In this document: in pieces, positions 47,947 through 56,361 of the stretch
Layout: each line of letters begins with the position of its first letter
How positions within the stretch are numbered: position 1 is the stretch's first letter
Source of the DNA: FLUQ01 sp031550605
GTDB lineage: Bacteria; Desulfobacterota; Desulfovibrionia; Desulfovibrionales; Desulfovibrionaceae
Assembly: GCA_031550605.1 (NCBI GenBank)
Contig: JAVBOK010000043.1
Span: 93,638-157,637, forward strand
DNA length: 64,000 nt
Direction of reading: 5' to 3'
Made by a program: the position numbers and the translations under genes
The notes under the pieces: model-generated
Databases searched by the model: none
What the model saw: the letters and a program-made list of their open reading frames with translations, nothing else
Told to the model about the DNA's origin: nothing

Positions 47947-47967
47947 CGGTGTCCGTTTCCTGCCGGC

Positions 47968-48852
47968 TTACAATTCGTTGGGCAGCTGCTTCAATTCCGC
48001 GTAGGTGAACACCGGTCCGTCCACGCAGACGTATTTCTCGCCGATATTGCAGCGCCCGCAGATGCCGACGCCGCATTTCATCCGCCGCTCCAGAGTGGTA
48101 ATGATCTGCTCCGGGGCGAAATGCAGTTTGTCCAGAGCCTGCAGGGTAAATTTGATCATGATGGGCGGGCCGCAGGTGATGGCCACCGTGCCTGCGGGCG
48201 ACGGGTTCATTTCCAGCAGCACGTTGGGGATCAGGCCGACCCTGTGTTCCCAGCCCCCGGCTTCCTTGTCGATGGTCAGAACGACTTCCATGTCCCCGCC
48301 CTTGCGCCATTCGGGGATCTCGTAGGCAAAAGCCATGTCCTGCGGAGAGCGCGCGCCGTACAGCAGCGAGATCCTGCCGTAATCCTTGCGGTTGTCCATC
48401 ATGTACAAGAGCAGCGTGCGCAACGGCGCCATGCCGATGCCGCCGCCCACGAACAGGATGTCCTTGCCCTTCATGTCCTGGTACGGAAAATGGTTGCCCA
48501 GGGGCCCGCGCACACCGACCTTGTCTCCGGCTTTCAGCCGGTGCAGGGCGGCGGTCACTTCCCCGGCCCGCATGACGCTAAACTGCAGGTACTCCATGCG
48601 CGTCGGCGGGGAGTTGATGACAAAGGTGGATTCGCCGACCCCGAACAGGGACAGCTGGCCCACCTGCCCCGGCTCGAAGCAGAAGCTCTTCATGGCCGCT
48701 TCATCGTCCAGCGTCACCCGGAAGGTCATGATGTTGTGCGTTTCCCGCACCACTTCCTTGATCGTGGCCACGTAAGGCATGTACGGGTTGGCCATTTCCG
48801 GCGAAAAACGCGGAATGCCCGGATTGCTTTGCCTGGCGGCGGTCTCAGCCAT
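47968..48852 (-). CDS. flxA: FlxA: FAD/NAD(P)-binding oxidoreductase subunit
   Basis: A 294-residue ferredoxin-NADP reductase-fold protein, related to AsrB and dihydroorotate dehydrogenase electron-transfer subunits. Start at 48852 (MAETAARQS), overlapping flxB by eight bases; the frame further upstream is a flxB shadow. Seen: FEPGQVGQLSLFGVGESTF (FAD region), FVGGGIGMAPLRTLL (NAD site) and a C-terminal [2Fe-2S] cysteine cluster CGVGICGRCNIGEKYVCVDG. It is thought to be the NADH-oxidising entry of the Flx-Hdr complex. Last gene of the operon. Confidence 0.88.
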   Translation of the reverse strand: MAETAARQSNPGIPRFSPEMANPYMPYVATIKEVVRETHNIMTFRVTLDDEAAMKSFCFEPGQVGQLSLFGVGESTFVINSPPTRMEYLQFSVMRAGEVTAALHRLKAGDKVGVRGPLGNHFPYQDMKGKDILFVGGGIGMAPLRTLLLYMMDNRKDYGRISLLYGARSPQDMAFAYEIPEWRKGGDMEVVLTIDKEAGGWEHRVGLIPNVLLEMNPSPAGTVAITCGPPIMIKFTLQALDKLHFAPEQIITTLERRMKCGVGICGRCNIGEKYVCVDGPVFTYAELKQLPNEL

Positions 48853-49957
48853 TGGCGGCCTCCTTGCCTTTGGACGCTTTCGCCAGAGCATCAAGCACGA
48901 TCCGGCGGATATCCACGCTGGAGGGACAGCTTTTGATGCAACGGCCGCAGCCGCAGCAGGAAATCGTCCCTTCGTTGTTGCGGATGAAGTACGAAAACTT
49001 GTGCCCCACGCGGTTGCGCAGACGGGCGGCTTTCTGGGTTCTGGGGTTGTGCCCGCTGGCTTCCAGCGTATAGAGAGCGGCCATGCAGGTATCCCATGAG
49101 CGCAGGCGCACCCCGGCCATGCCGGCCGTTTCGTCGGTGATGGCGAAACAGTGGCAGGTGGGGCACAGATAGGTGCAGCCGCCGCAGGCGATGCAGCCGG
49201 CGGACTGTTCCCACCAGAAATCGGCGTCGTCAAACAGCGCGAGCAAGGCATCGTCACTGCCCTTCAGGTCCGGAACTCTGCCGATGGCTTTTTCCGCGGC
49301 GGCGTGCAATTCCTCCGCCGCTTCGGCCTGAGATTCCGCCCCATCCTTGAGCAGCGCCGAACCCATGACCGCGCCCGCCCGTTCCGTCAGCGGCTCCAGC
49401 AACCAGCCCTCGGGCAATTGCGTGGCCAGAATATCCGCGTCCTTTCTGTTGGCGGGGCTGCCGCCCACCCAGGTGCAAAAACAGGTGGACAACACGTCGT
49501 TGCAGGCCCTGGCGATCAGAATGGTGGCGTCGCGCTTCTTCAGGTAATACACGTCGGGAAAGCGCCTGCCGTTGTAAATGGGGTCAAAGGTGGTCACCCC
49601 GCCGGCATCGCAGCCCGGCATGCCGAAAATGATTGTGGGCACAGGGTCCGCGGGCGGCGTGACTTCCAGCTTGGGTGGCTCGGTGGGTTGCTCGTCGTTT
49701 TTCGCGCCGGCCTTGCCGATGCCGAACGCCGGCTTTTTATAGGCAAAGGAGAACAGCTCCTCACTGCGCGGAAACAGCACGTGCTTGGCCGATTCCGTGG
49801 GCTTGCGGAAAAGCTCCAGCGGTTTTTCCGGGTCAAGGTCACGGTACACGACGCTGGCGCCTTCCGCACGGGGAGCCACCACGCGGTGCAAGGCGGCCAG
49901 TTCGTTCAGCCAGGCCGCAAGATCAGCGTGGGCGATGAATTTGGTCCCGCTCTTCAT
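48845..49957 (-). CDS. flxB: FlxB: iron-sulfur subunit (AsrA-like)
   Basis: A 370-residue 4Fe-4S protein of the AsrA-like family. ATG at 49957 overlaps the flxC stop by one base and has GGGAG; a GTG two codons earlier is less likely. Two cluster motifs lie in the C-terminal half: CIACGGCTYLCPTCHC and CCGCGRCIKSCPSS. It probably relays electrons between FlxA and FlxC. It is cotranscribed with the other hdr-flx genes. Confidence 0.87.
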   Translation of the reverse strand: MKSGTKFIAHADLAAWLNELAALHRVVAPRAEGASVVYRDLDPEKPLELFRKPTESAKHVLFPRSEELFSFAYKKPAFGIGKAGAKNDEQPTEPPKLEVTPPADPVPTIIFGMPGCDAGGVTTFDPIYNGRRFPDVYYLKKRDATILIARACNDVLSTCFCTWVGGSPANRKDADILATQLPEGWLLEPLTERAGAVMGSALLKDGAESQAEAAEELHAAAEKAIGRVPDLKGSDDALLALFDDADFWWEQSAGCIACGGCTYLCPTCHCFAITDETAGMAGVRLRSWDTCMAALYTLEASGHNPRTQKAARLRNRVGHKFSYFIRNNEGTISCCGCGRCIKSCPSSVDIRRIVLDALAKASKGKEAANG

Positions 49958-50919
49958 TACCACTCCCTCTCTTTGATGGTCGGCTCTTCCATTTTGAAAG
50001 TCTGCAACGGCGGGGTCTGTTCCGGATCCGTTCCCGCCCGGTAGGCGAACAGGGTTTCAGCCGCCCGCAATTGCGCGCGTTTGAAAAGCCCCACCGGAAT
50101 GTTCACGGGGCAGGCCCGGCTGCATTCGCCGCAGCCGGTGCAGCGGCCGGAAAGATGCATGGCGTGAATCATCTGGAAAAAGAGCTTGTCACGCGTGCCG
50201 TCAGCCTGAGGCAGCCAGTGCGGATCGCGGCTGGTCGCCACGCAGTGGTCGCGGCACACGCACAGGGGGCAGGCGTTGCGGCAGGCGTAACAACGGATAC
50301 AGCGGGACATTTCCCGTTCCCAGAATGCGAACCGCTCTTCCAGGCTCAATTTTTCGAATTCCGCCAGGTCCGCGAATTCGTCGTGCGCAACGCCGGCCCT
50401 TTCCGCACCAACGAAGGCGTCGCGCAAAACCGCGTTGGGATAGCGGCAGATCGCGCACTTGTTCGCCATGACTTCGGTAAAAAGCATATCCGTGGATCTG
50501 CCTTTCACTGTCACGCGGACGTTGCCGCCTTCCACGGCGCACCCCTCCACCATGCCCGGCTCAAGGTTTTCGCCGAGCTTCGCCGCGATCTTCGCCACGT
50601 CGACCACGCCTTCACAGGGATAGCCGATGATGACCACGTCTTCGCGGCGGACGAGCTTTTCCGTTATCAATTGGACCACGGACCGCGAATCGCAGCCCTT
50701 GACCACGATGCCCATCTTGCGGCCTTTATACTCGGGCAGGAACACCGCCAGGTTGTTTACCGAAAGAGGCCCGGCCGCGAAGCGGTCCGCGTCCTCGGGC
50801 TTGCGTATCAAAAGCGGAGCCGAGCGCAGCGGATCCGGCCCCGGGCCCCAGCCCAGGACGGCGTCCACGTCCGGCAGCACAGCGCGGACGGCGTCTTGCA
50901 GTTCAGTTTGTATCGTCAT
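49957..50919 (-). CDS. flxC: FlxC: iron-sulfur subunit (FrhB/ferredoxin-like)
   Basis: A 320-residue protein starting at 50919 (MTIQTELQDAV) behind CAGGAGA; the in-frame extension to 50994 is not conserved. The N-terminal half carries VVKGCDSRSVVQLI as in FrhB-like proteins; the C-terminal half has CIRCYACRNACPLCVC and CTGCGECSRACP cluster motifs. It is the electron-transfer link of the Flx module. The gap to mvhD/flxD (137 bases) holds a hairpin repeat. Confidence 0.87.
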   Translation of the reverse strand: MTIQTELQDAVRAVLPDVDAVLGWGPGPDPLRSAPLLIRKPEDADRFAAGPLSVNNLAVFLPEYKGRKMGIVVKGCDSRSVVQLITEKLVRREDVVIIGYPCEGVVDVAKIAAKLGENLEPGMVEGCAVEGGNVRVTVKGRSTDMLFTEVMANKCAICRYPNAVLRDAFVGAERAGVAHDEFADLAEFEKLSLEERFAFWEREMSRCIRCYACRNACPLCVCRDHCVATSRDPHWLPQADGTRDKLFFQMIHAMHLSGRCTGCGECSRACPVNIPVGLFKRAQLRAAETLFAYRAGTDPEQTPPLQTFKMEEPTIKEREW

Positions 50920-50935
50920 GGTTTCTCCTGTAAGA

Positions 50936-50987
50936 GTCCCGCGGGACGCAGTCCCCCAGACTCCCTGCCAAGGGGCGCGCCCCCTGG
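50936..50987. repeat. intercistronic hairpin repeat in the flx operon
   Basis: Contains the palindrome GTCCCGCGGGAC (50936-50947), the core GGGACGCAGTCCCCC, and a second inverted pair AGGGGCG/CGCCCC at about 50971-50984. The core nearly matches the one at 24101-24115 in the kor-suc operon. Both lie between genes of one operon, a position typical of mRNA-stabilising or partial-termination elements. Confidence 0.5.
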
Positions 50988-51056
50988 AACCCATTCAGTT
51001 TCTTCTTCCCTCCCCCCGCCCGCCCGTAGCGTTTTTTGAAGGGCAGGGGGTGGAGT

Positions 51057-51515
51057 TCATCTGCACGCTGCGGCCAGCTTTTCCATTTCCGGAGCTTCCG
51101 CAAGGCGGGGCGCCGGGGGCAGGGCGTGAATCTGCCTGGTGAATTCGGTAACCACATGCTGCCAGCGCTGGCCTTCGGAAGCGGAAACCCAGGTGTACTC
51201 GAAACGGGCCGGGTCAATGCCGACGACGGGCAGAAGCTGCTTGCACATTTCCAGCCGCCGCCGGGCGTAGAAGTTGCCTTCCGCATAATGGCAGTCGCGG
51301 GGATGGCAGCCGGAGACAAGCACCCCGTCCGCCCCGCCCAGCAGCGTTTTCATGATGAACAAGGGATTGATGCGGCCCGAGCAGGGCAGACGGATGATGC
51401 GCAGGTCCGTGGGCTGGCCGAAACGGCCCACGCCGGCCGTATCCGCCCCGCCGTAGGAACACCAGTTGCACAAAAATCCGACGATGCGGCGTTCTTTGCC
51501 TGCTAGCACCGACAT
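51057..51515 (-). CDS. flxD: FlxD: MvhD-like [2Fe-2S] subunit
   Basis: A 152-residue MvhD-family protein. FLCNWCSYGGADTAG, LPCSGRINPLFI and VSGCHPRDCHYAEGN hold the five conserved cysteines of the [2Fe-2S] centre. In methanogens MvhD connects hydrogenase to HdrA; here it connects FlxABC to HdrA. It overlaps hdrA by 13 bases and has GGAGG in front of its ATG. Confidence 0.92.
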   Translation of the reverse strand: MSVLAGKERRIVGFLCNWCSYGGADTAGVGRFGQPTDLRIIRLPCSGRINPLFIMKTLLGGADGVLVSGCHPRDCHYAEGNFYARRRLEMCKQLLPVVGIDPARFEYTWVSASEGQRWQHVVTEFTRQIHALPPAPRLAEAPEMEKLAAACR

Positions 51516-53461
51516 AAGGCCTCCACTTCCGCAAGGATCTGGTTGTCAGTGAAATGCGACAGCTGAATGGCGCCCTGGGGACAGGTGGCGTTGCACAGCC
51601 CGCAGCCCTGGCAGACGGCTTCAATCACTTCCGCCTTGATCTGGCCGCGCATGTCGATTTCCTGAATGGCTTTGAAGGGACAGACCGCGATGCATTTGCC
51701 GCAGCCGATGCAACGCTGGATGTTGACCTGGGCGATCTGCGGGTCGCTTTCCAGAACATCCTTGGACAAGAGGCCCAGTACCTTGGCCGCGGCCGCGCTG
51801 CCCATGGCCACGGACGAGGGAATATCCCTGGGACCCTGGCAGGAACCGGCCAGAAACACGCCGGCGGTGTTGGTTTCCACGGGTTTGAGCTTGGGGTGCG
51901 CTTCCATGAAGAAGCCGTACTTGTCGTAGGAAATGCGCAGCTTTTCCGCCAGGTGCGGGGAATTTTTCGCCGATTCCGCGCCGACGGCCAGGACCACCAG
52001 GTCCGCCTCCACCTCCACCTGCGCGCTCATCAGGGTATCCGTGCCGCGCACGACCAGCTTGCCGTCCTTGGGATAAATCAGGGAGACGCGGCCCCGCACG
52101 TACTGGGCGCCGTATTCTTCCATGGCCCGGCGGGTGAACTCGTCATATGCCTTGCCCGGCGCGCGAATGTCCATGTAAAACACATAGCTTTGCGAATCCG
52201 GGATATGGTCTTTGGTCAGAATGGTCTGCTTGGCCGTATACATGCAGCAGAATCCGGAACAGTACGGCCGGTCCACGGACACGTCGCGGGATCCCACGCA
52301 CTGGACGAATACCACGGTTTTGGGTTCTTTTCCGTCGGAAGGACGCTTGACGTGCCCGCCCGTGGGACCGGACGCGGACAAAAGCCGCTCGTACTGCAGC
52401 GACGTGATAACGTCCGGATAGCGGCCGCCGCCGTATTCTCCGTACCTGGTCCAGTCGAACAGATCAAAACCGGTGGCTGCCACAATGGCGCCCACCTTCA
52501 CGCTGACCAGTTCGTCTTCCTGGGCGTAGTCAACGGCCCCGGTAGGGCAGACTTTCGCGCACACGCCGCATTTGCCGGTCAGGAAATAGCGGCAGTGCTT
52601 CTTGTCGATGACGGCCTTTTTAGGAATGGCCTGGGGAAAGGGGATGTTGATGGCCGTGGTATAGCCGACCCCTTCGTTGAAGCGGTCAAAAGATTTTTTG
52701 GCCGGGCATTTTTCGGTGCACAGCCCGCAACCCGTGCATTTTTCGTTGTTCACGCAGGTGGCGTGGCGGCGCACGGTGACTTCAAAGTTGCCCACGAAGC
52801 CGGAGACCGATTCCACTTCCGCGCAGGCGTACAGAGTGATCCTGGGATGCTGGGCCACGTCCACCATTTTGGGGCCCAGGATGCAACTGGAGCAGTCCAC
52901 CGTGGGAAAGGTCTTGTCCAGTTTGGACATCTTCCCGCCGATGGAGGGCTCGCGCTCGACCAGCACCACGTCCATGCCCGCGTCCGCGCAGTCAAGCGCG
53001 GCCTGTATGCCCGCCACCCCGCCGCCGATAATCAGCACCCGCTTGGTGGCGCTGAACGTCTTGGGGGTCAGGGGCCGGTTGCGCCGCAGCTTTTCCACGG
53101 CCATGCGCACCAGTTCCAGGGCCTTGTTGGTATTGGCTTCCCTGTCCTTGCCTATCCACGAGACATGCTCGCGGAGGTTGGCCATTTCAAACATGGAGCG
53201 GGTGATCCCGGCCCGCTCCACGGCCCGCCGGAAGGTGGGCTCGTGCATGCGCGGGCTGCAGGCCGCCACCACCACGCCGTCAAGCGCGTGGTCCCTGATG
53301 GCCTGGATGATGCCCTGCTGTCCCGGTTCGGAACAGGAATACATGGTGTCCGTGGCATAGACCACGTCGGGCAGGTTGCGCGCCAGAACGGCGACGCCGG
53401 GCGAATCCACGGTGGCCGCTATGTTGGTGCCGCAATGGCAGATGAAGACGCCGAGTCTCAT
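51503..53461 (-). CDS. hdrA: heterodisulfide reductase-like subunit HdrA (FAD, bifurcating)
   Basis: A 652-residue flavoprotein. The N-terminal MRLGVFICHCGTNIA and the FAD-binding VLIIGGGVAGIQAALDCADAG are typical. Four [4Fe-4S] motifs occur: CTGCGLCTEKCP, CGVCAKVCP with an upstream Cys, and at the C-terminus CIGCGKCIAVCP and CQGCGLCNATCP. HdrA is the site of flavin-based electron bifurcation. In Desulfovibrio relatives the HdrABC-FlxABCD complex is linked to NADH oxidation with ferredoxin and DsrC reduction. It overlaps hdrB by four bases. Confidence 0.94.
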   Translation of the reverse strand: MRLGVFICHCGTNIAATVDSPGVAVLARNLPDVVYATDTMYSCSEPGQQGIIQAIRDHALDGVVVAACSPRMHEPTFRRAVERAGITRSMFEMANLREHVSWIGKDREANTNKALELVRMAVEKLRRNRPLTPKTFSATKRVLIIGGGVAGIQAALDCADAGMDVVLVEREPSIGGKMSKLDKTFPTVDCSSCILGPKMVDVAQHPRITLYACAEVESVSGFVGNFEVTVRRHATCVNNEKCTGCGLCTEKCPAKKSFDRFNEGVGYTTAINIPFPQAIPKKAVIDKKHCRYFLTGKCGVCAKVCPTGAVDYAQEDELVSVKVGAIVAATGFDLFDWTRYGEYGGGRYPDVITSLQYERLLSASGPTGGHVKRPSDGKEPKTVVFVQCVGSRDVSVDRPYCSGFCCMYTAKQTILTKDHIPDSQSYVFYMDIRAPGKAYDEFTRRAMEEYGAQYVRGRVSLIYPKDGKLVVRGTDTLMSAQVEVEADLVVLAVGAESAKNSPHLAEKLRISYDKYGFFMEAHPKLKPVETNTAGVFLAGSCQGPRDIPSSVAMGSAAAAKVLGLLSKDVLESDPQIAQVNIQRCIGCGKCIAVCPFKAIQEIDMRGQIKAEVIEAVCQGCGLCNATCPQGAIQLSHFTDNQILAEVEALCRC

Positions 53462-54390
53462 GCCGCGTCCTCCGTTTTTGTGGTTTTGGCGGCCGGAGCG
53501 GCGGCTTCCGTCCCGCGTTTGGCGACGGCGGCCAGCACGGGTTTGGGATCAACGGCCAGTTTGTCCAGACCCAGGCCTTTTTCCGGAAGTCCCAGAGCCA
53601 GGCCCAGCAACTGGGTGTAATACATGACAGGGATGTTGTGGCTGGTCCCGCCCGCCCGGTTGATCTGGCCCTGCCGCAGATCCAGGTTCATCTGGCACAG
53701 CGGGCAGGCGGCGGCGATGACGTCCGCGCCCAGGGACACGGCCAGGCCCACGATCTTGCCGGAAAGCCGGGTCACCGCGTCATTGCGCGGAATGCCCATG
53801 GACGCGCCGCAACATTCGACCTTCAGCGGGAACGGCAGCACCGTGGCCCCGGCGGCGGCCAGCAGGTCGTCCATGGCCGTGGGATTTTCCGGATCGCCGA
53901 AGCGCATCAGTTCCGCCGGGCGGCTCATCAGGCAGCCGTAATACGGAACAACCTTCAGCCCGGTCAGGGGCCTTTTCACTTTGGCCGCGACCGCTTCGGG
54001 GGTGATGTCCTCATGGATCACCTGCAGGACCGCGCGTACGGTATGGGGCTTCTCCAGCTTGCCGCCCAACAGCTTTTCCGCCTTGGGCCCCCAGTAGGGG
54101 TCATCCATACGGTGCAGAGCGGTGCGCAAATTTTTCAGACAGCTGGGACAGGGGGTGACCACGTCATCCAGTCCCTGTTTCTCCGCCTGAACGAAGTTGC
54201 GGGCCGACAGGGCGGTAGACAGGGCGTGGTCGATGGTATGGGCCGGGGTGGAGCCGCAGCAGCTCCAGTCTTCGACGTCCGCCAGATCCAGCCCCAGAGC
54301 GGCGCAGAGCATGCGGGTGGATTTGTCGTATTCCATGGACGTGCCCAGCCCCGAACAGCCGGGATAATAGGCCAGCCTCTTATTTTTCAT
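53458..54390 (-). CDS. hdrB: heterodisulfide reductase-like subunit HdrB
   Basis: A 310-residue protein with two CCG domains, each contributing to a noncubane [4Fe-4S] cluster that reduces a disulfide. First set: YYPGCSGLG, WSCCGSTPAH, CPSC. Second set: YYGCLMSRP, VECCGASMG, CPLC. The C-terminus has an extra Ala-rich tail. In sulfate reducers the partner disulfide is probably DsrC trisulfide or DsrC itself. It overlaps hdrC by 11 bases. Confidence 0.93.
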   Translation of the reverse strand: MKNKRLAYYPGCSGLGTSMEYDKSTRMLCAALGLDLADVEDWSCCGSTPAHTIDHALSTALSARNFVQAEKQGLDDVVTPCPSCLKNLRTALHRMDDPYWGPKAEKLLGGKLEKPHTVRAVLQVIHEDITPEAVAAKVKRPLTGLKVVPYYGCLMSRPAELMRFGDPENPTAMDDLLAAAGATVLPFPLKVECCGASMGIPRNDAVTRLSGKIVGLAVSLGADVIAAACPLCQMNLDLRQGQINRAGGTSHNIPVMYYTQLLGLALGLPEKGLGLDKLAVDPKPVLAAVAKRGTEAAAPAAKTTKTEDAA

Positions 54391-54940
54391 GCTCGCCCTC
54401 CTTGAAGCGCCTGAAAATTTCAGCCACTTCCCGCCGCGCTTTCACGGTGTGGGGCATGATGGAAAGCTTGCCCTTGGGCAAAATCTTCGGCACCAGGTCC
54501 GCGTCGGTGAACACGCGGCCCGTGCGCAGCATGTACGCCGCCATCAGGCCCAGTTCGTGGGCCCGGCCGAACAGTTCCACTGTTTTCAGGAACGAAGAGG
54601 CGAAGGCGCGGACATTGTGCACGCCGGGAAATTTTTCCCGCCGGGCCATGTGGCGGCACACGTCAAGAATAGTCGCCACGTCGATATTGTTGGGACAGCG
54701 CGCCGTACAGGTTTCACAGGTGGCGCAGAGCCAGATGGATTTGCACGAAAGCACCGCCTCGCGCCGGCCTGTCTGGATCAGCCGCATCACGCGATGCACC
54801 GGATGATCATAGGCAAAGTCCATGGGACATCCGGCGGTGCAGTTGCCGCACTGGTAACAGCGCGAAACGACCTGACCGCTTTCTTCCTCTATTTTCCGGA
54901 TAAACTCCCGGTCAGAGGCACCAAGGTTCACTGTTTCCAT
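54380..54940 (-). CDS. hdrC: heterodisulfide reductase-like subunit HdrC
   Basis: A 186-residue ferredoxin-like subunit starting at 54940 (METVNLGASDREF), with CYQCGNCTAGCP and CATCETCTARCP motifs for two [4Fe-4S] clusters. It passes electrons from HdrA to HdrB. It is the first gene of hdrCBA-flxDCBA. The 264-bp region to the divergent thiL (54941-55204) should carry both promoters; a TATAGT box on the minus strand at about 55134 is possible, but no clear -35 box or Rex palindrome is seen. Confidence 0.92.
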   Translation of the reverse strand: METVNLGASDREFIRKIEEESGQVVSRCYQCGNCTAGCPMDFAYDHPVHRVMRLIQTGRREAVLSCKSIWLCATCETCTARCPNNIDVATILDVCRHMARREKFPGVHNVRAFASSFLKTVELFGRAHELGLMAAYMLRTGRVFTDADLVPKILPKGKLSIMPHTVKARREVAEIFRRFKEGEHEK

Positions 54941-55204
54941 CCCGGAACCGCCTGGGGTTAGAAGGTTGCCGAAAACGGGACGGGTTTTGCTTGCGGCGCG
55001 GGCGGACAGCCCGTAAGATGCCCGCAAAACGAAGCCGCCTTGCCGGGCGGCGCGCCGCGTGCCCATCGCACGGATGTTCAGTGTACATGGCCGCAGCGCA
55101 AAAATCCAGAGAAATAGCAAATTCTTTTCTTCACTATACCTTAGAAACTATATCGATTTCCAAGAGTTACGGTATACAGACGACACAGGACACGGAACGC
55201 GGCC

Positions 55205-56230
55205 ATGCCCAACATCCACTCTGAAGACGACTTTCTGGCTTTGATCGACGCGGCGTTCTCCGCAGCGCACCCGGATCTGATTCTGGGCCGGGGCGACGAC
55301 TGCGCGGAAATCGCCTGCCCGCCCCGCCTGGCCGTCAGCACGGATCTGTTCGTGGAGGACATCCATTTCCGGCGGCGCTATTTTTCACCCCGCGACATCG
55401 GGTACAAGGCCCTGGCCGTGAACCTCAGCGATCTGGCCGCCGCCGGCGCGCGCCCCCTGGGTTTTTCCGCCGGCCTGATTGCGCCCGTGCCCTTTTCCCG
55501 CGAAACAGCCGAAGAAATACTGGCCGGCATGGCCATTCTGACCCGCGAACACAACCTGGCCCTGACCGGCGGCGATTTGTCGCGCGGAGAAAAGCTCGGT
55601 TTCTGCCTGACCATCTGGGGAGGGCCCGTCCCCGGGCCGTCCCCAGATGATCCGGCGTCGTCTCCTTTTCTGCGGCGGGGCCCGGTGCGGCCGGATGACG
55701 CGGTATTCGTCTGCGGCCCGGACGCCTCCGCAGGCCGGCTCACCCTGGGCCTGGCCCGCGTGGGGCTGGAACTGCTGGAAAAGCACGGACGGGCGGCCAT
55801 AACCGAATATCCGGAAGCCTGCGCCGCCCATTTGCGGCCCGTTCCCCTGGTCGCGGCCGGCTGCGCCCTGACCCGCGTGCCCGGATGCCGGCTGATGGAC
55901 ATATCCGACGGACTGTCCCGCGACCTGCCTCGCCTGCTCCGGGCCTGGGGCGGCGATTACGGGGCGGAGATCACCCTTGACCCGAGCGGCCTGCACCCGG
56001 AGCTTGCCGCCTTCGCCCGGGCGGCAAACGCGGACCCGGCCGGTCTGGCCTTTTCCGGCGGCGAGGAGTATACCCTGCTCGGCGCCTGTCCGCAGGGGCA
56101 GGCGCAAACGTTGCGCGCCGCCCTGGACGGCATCGCGTCCCTGCACATTCTGGGCCGGGTCAGGGAAAAACCCGGCATTGTACTGAACGGCAAGCACATC
56201 GCGGATGCCGGATTCGACCACTTCGCGTAA
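55205..56230 (+). CDS. thiL: thiamine-monophosphate kinase
   Basis: ThiL phosphorylates thiamine monophosphate to the cofactor TPP. The 341-residue product shows the family signs: a GRGDDCAEI Mg/ATP region, STDLFVEDIHF, YKALAVNLSDLAAAGARP, TGGDLSRG and MDISDGLSRDLPRL. It is an AIR-synthase fold. The gene is divergent from the hdr operon. No TPP riboswitch is visible upstream. TPP is the cofactor of KorB, elsewhere in this window. Confidence 0.94.
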   Translation: MPNIHSEDDFLALIDAAFSAAHPDLILGRGDDCAEIACPPRLAVSTDLFVEDIHFRRRYFSPRDIGYKALAVNLSDLAAAGARPLGFSAGLIAPVPFSRETAEEILAGMAILTREHNLALTGGDLSRGEKLGFCLTIWGGPVPGPSPDDPASSPFLRRGPVRPDDAVFVCGPDASAGRLTLGLARVGLELLEKHGRAAITEYPEACAAHLRPVPLVAAGCALTRVPGCRLMDISDGLSRDLPRLLRAWGGDYGAEITLDPSGLHPELAAFARAANADPAGLAFSGGEEYTLLGACPQGQAQTLRAALDGIASLHILGRVREKPGIVLNGKHIADAGFDHFA

Positions 56231-56283
56231 TCCGATCTTCTTTGCCGCGCGGGCTGGCATCGCGGTCTTCCCCATCCTGCCCG

Positions 56284-56324
56284 GGCAATCCGCGTTCCGG
56301 TTCCCGCCCGGAACGCGGATTGCC
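56284..56324. terminator. perfect 17-bp hairpin between thiL and bla
   Basis: The 17 bases 56284-56300 pair perfectly with 56308-56324 (core CAATCCGCGTTCC) across a seven-base loop. It lies 53 bases past the thiL stop and 38 bases before the beta-lactamase ATG. It lacks a T run. It could end thiL transcription or fold in the bla leader. Confidence 0.55.
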
Positions 56325-56361
56325 GCGGCGGCAACACGCTCTTTCCCGAAAGGAGAATTCC

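Larger units (their letters stand above)
47610..47967. other. 358-bp gene-free region between TAXI and flxA genes
   Basis: The gap separates convergent transcripts. It holds two hairpins (47647-47668 and 47915-47946) and GC-rich text with GTCCCGCAGGGGACCC-type inverted pieces at about 47767-47800 that resemble the intercistronic repeats elsewhere in the window. No gene or RNA is recognised. Confidence 0.6.

Noticed and set aside
51554..53620. 688-codon open frame on the plus strand
   Set aside because: Antisense to hdrA and the 3' end of hdrB, which have clear cysteine-cluster motifs.
55100..55204. Rex or other redox-regulator palindrome upstream of hdrC/thiL
   Set aside because: No TTGTGA-type inverted repeat is convincing; only loose AT-rich matches are seen.
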